Assembly: GCA_034408855.1 (NCBI GenBank)
Contig: JAWXCK010000156.1
Span: forward strand, 1-64,000
Length of the DNA: 64,000 bases
Reading direction: 5' to 3'
Source: JAIYDQ01 sp034408855
GTDB lineage: Bacteria > Planctomycetota > Planctomycetia > Pirellulales > Pirellulaceae
Part shown: positions 63,104-64,000 of the stretch, piece after piece
Layout: the number at the start of each line of letters is the position of its first letter
How positions within the stretch are numbered: the stretch's first letter is position 1
Notes under the pieces: generated by a model
Seen by the model: only the letters and a program-made list of their open reading frames with translations
Told to the model about the DNA's origin: nothing
Databases searched by the model: none
Program-made: the position numbers and the translations under genes

Positions 63104-64000
63104 ATGAAAATGCGAAGTAAACACACGACAAATTTGCCAGCGGTTTTTCTTCCGCTTTCGCTCTATAGCATTCTTTGGTTCTCAGGATACGCATGTTGCA
63201 TATCGTCGAGCGTTGCATTGGCCGAAGAGATTCCGCTGGTTCAAATGCTTGTTCCTGGCTTTAGCGTTCGCGAACTTCCGGTTGAATTGACCAATATCAA
63301 TAACCTACGCTATCGCAAAGACGGTCAGTTGTACGCCCTTGGTTACAACGGAGATATCTGGCTCTTGAGCGATCGCGATGACGATGGCTTGGAAGAGTAC
63401 GCCAAGAAATTTTTCGAGAATGCCGGTCGATTGCGAGGACCGATCGGCATGGCTGTTATTCCCGACGATCATGCTTTGTTGGCTTCAAGTGTCCACGAAG
63501 GGCGAACGGTTGGACAAGGTGTGGTGGTTGCTTCCAAAGGTAAAGTCTCGGCGATTCTAGATCTCGATGGCGACGACGTTGCCGAAGAGGAAAGAGTTAT
63601 CGCAACCGGTTGGGTCGAGATTCCGCAGAATGTCGACTCGATCGGAGTTGCAATCTCTCCTGTCGATGGAGCCATCTTTTTTGGACTCGGTGTTAAAGAT
63701 TACAACAAAGCTTACCAGCTCGATGAGACTGGAAAATCTCGATTCGATTTGAATACCCAGCGCGGTACGATCCAACGCATTGCTCCCGATTTGTCCGAGA
63801 GACAGACAGTTTGCACCGGAATTCGTTTTACTATTGGTCTTCAGTTCGATCAATATCATCAGTTGTTCGCAACGGAGCAAGAAGGTGCGACTTGGCTTCC
63901 CAATGGGAACCCGTTTGACGAACTTCTCCATATCCAACCTAACCGGCATTATGGATTTCCGCCACGACATCCTAAACATCTACCGAACGTATTCGATGAG
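63104..64000 (+). CDS. PVC-type L-sorbosone-dehydrogenase-like protein, 5' part
   Basis: A reading frame open to the right edge, 299 codons, with no stop. From ATG 63104 there is a signal peptide (about 10-42), then a beta-propeller N-terminal part: LTNINNLRYRKDGQLYALGYNGDIWLLSDRDDDGLEEY and QFDQYHQLFATEQEGATWLPNG. This fits the planctomycete membrane-bound dehydrogenase family resembling L-sorbosone/PQQ glucose dehydrogenases, often ending in a CxxCH cytochrome domain, which would lie outside the window. The substrate is unknown. Confidence 0.8.
   Translation, partial: MKMRSKHTTNLPAVFLPLSLYSILWFSGYACCISSSVALAEEIPLVQMLVPGFSVRELPVELTNINNLRYRKDGQLYALGYNGDIWLLSDRDDDGLEEYAKKFFENAGRLRGPIGMAVIPDDHALLASSVHEGRTVGQGVVVASKGKVSAILDLDGDDVAEEERVIATGWVEIPQNVDSIGVAISPVDGAIFFGLGVKDYNKAYQLDETGKSRFDLNTQRGTIQRIAPDLSERQTVCTGIRFTIGLQFDQYHQLFATEQEGATWLPNGNPFDELLHIQPNRHYGFPPRHPKHLPNVFDE

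Noticed and set aside
1..64000. tRNA, rRNA or riboswitch genes
   Set aside because: None was recognised by eye. In particular, no TPP-riboswitch-like structure was seen before the thiamine gene, which sits only 3 nt after its neighbour.

Overview
The window looks like chromosomal DNA of a planctomycete of the Pirellulales type (Rhodopirellula or Blastopirellula relatives). The evidence is a set of families concentrated in that phylum: a DUF1549/DUF1553 protein with a Planctomycete-type cytochrome C domain, its DUF1501 partner, a DUF1559 pseudopilin with a small lipoprotein behind it, a PEP-CTERM protein, a PVC-type L-sorbosone-dehydrogenase-like protein, a formylglycine-generating enzyme (FGE), a sulfatase and a CE15 esterase. 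This assignment is inferred from gene content; no rRNA or tRNA gene was seen.

Layout. 0.3-2.3 kb: an exported double-thioredoxin protein and a PEP-CTERM protein, converging on a terminator. 2.6-6.3 kb: a methylcitrate-cycle locus, prpD divergent from overlapping prpB-prpC. 6.4-11 kb: the DUF1549/DUF1553 and DUF1501 pair. 11-12.2 kb: a fatty-acid desaturase. 12.6-18.8 kb: a tight plus-strand run with an exported CPFC protein, a DUF4190-DUF3299 protein, a DegT-type aminotransferase, a ThiD2-ThiE fusion and a TPR/GT41 O-GlcNAc-transferase-like protein. 18.9-20 kb: an exported TIM-barrel protein. 20-33 kb: a minus-strand block with M48 protease, argH, an exported protein with a receiver-like tail, a sigma-54 activator, an asparaginase-type Ntn hydrolase, a DUF255 protein, an alpha/beta hydrolase, L-lactate permease and a D-2-hydroxyacid dehydrogenase.

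33.2-39.8 kb: a GT4 glycosyltransferase, a TRASH/YHS-like protein, a D-aminoacylase-type amidohydrolase, an FGE gene broken by a frameshift but with both catalytic cysteines, and a DUF1559 pseudopilin with a small lipoprotein. 40-42.2 kb is the clearest accessory segment. Copies of a roughly 210-bp repeat, ending in attC-like inverted repeats, separate small gene units: ParDE, HicBA, a lone antitoxin-like gene and a zinc-ribbon protein. This looks like a chromosomal integron cassette array without an integrase in the window.

42.6-64 kb is mostly housekeeping: rsmG-mfd, ispG, rpsA and rpiB. It also holds a GDSL hydrolase with a TPR-like insertion, a long NfeD-type membrane protein that appears to lack the protease serine, an SDR with Phe in place of the catalytic Tyr, a GYF_2 protein, a class-II-cytochrome-like protein, a sulfatase, a CE15 esterase, a LURP-one-related protein and the 5' part of a PVC-type dehydrogenase running off the right edge.

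Metabolically the window covers propionate disposal (prp), lactate/glyoxylate-type acids (lctP plus dehydrogenase), thiamine, arginine and isoprenoid synthesis, and breakdown of sulfated or glucuronoylated polysaccharides (sulfatase, FGE, CE15).
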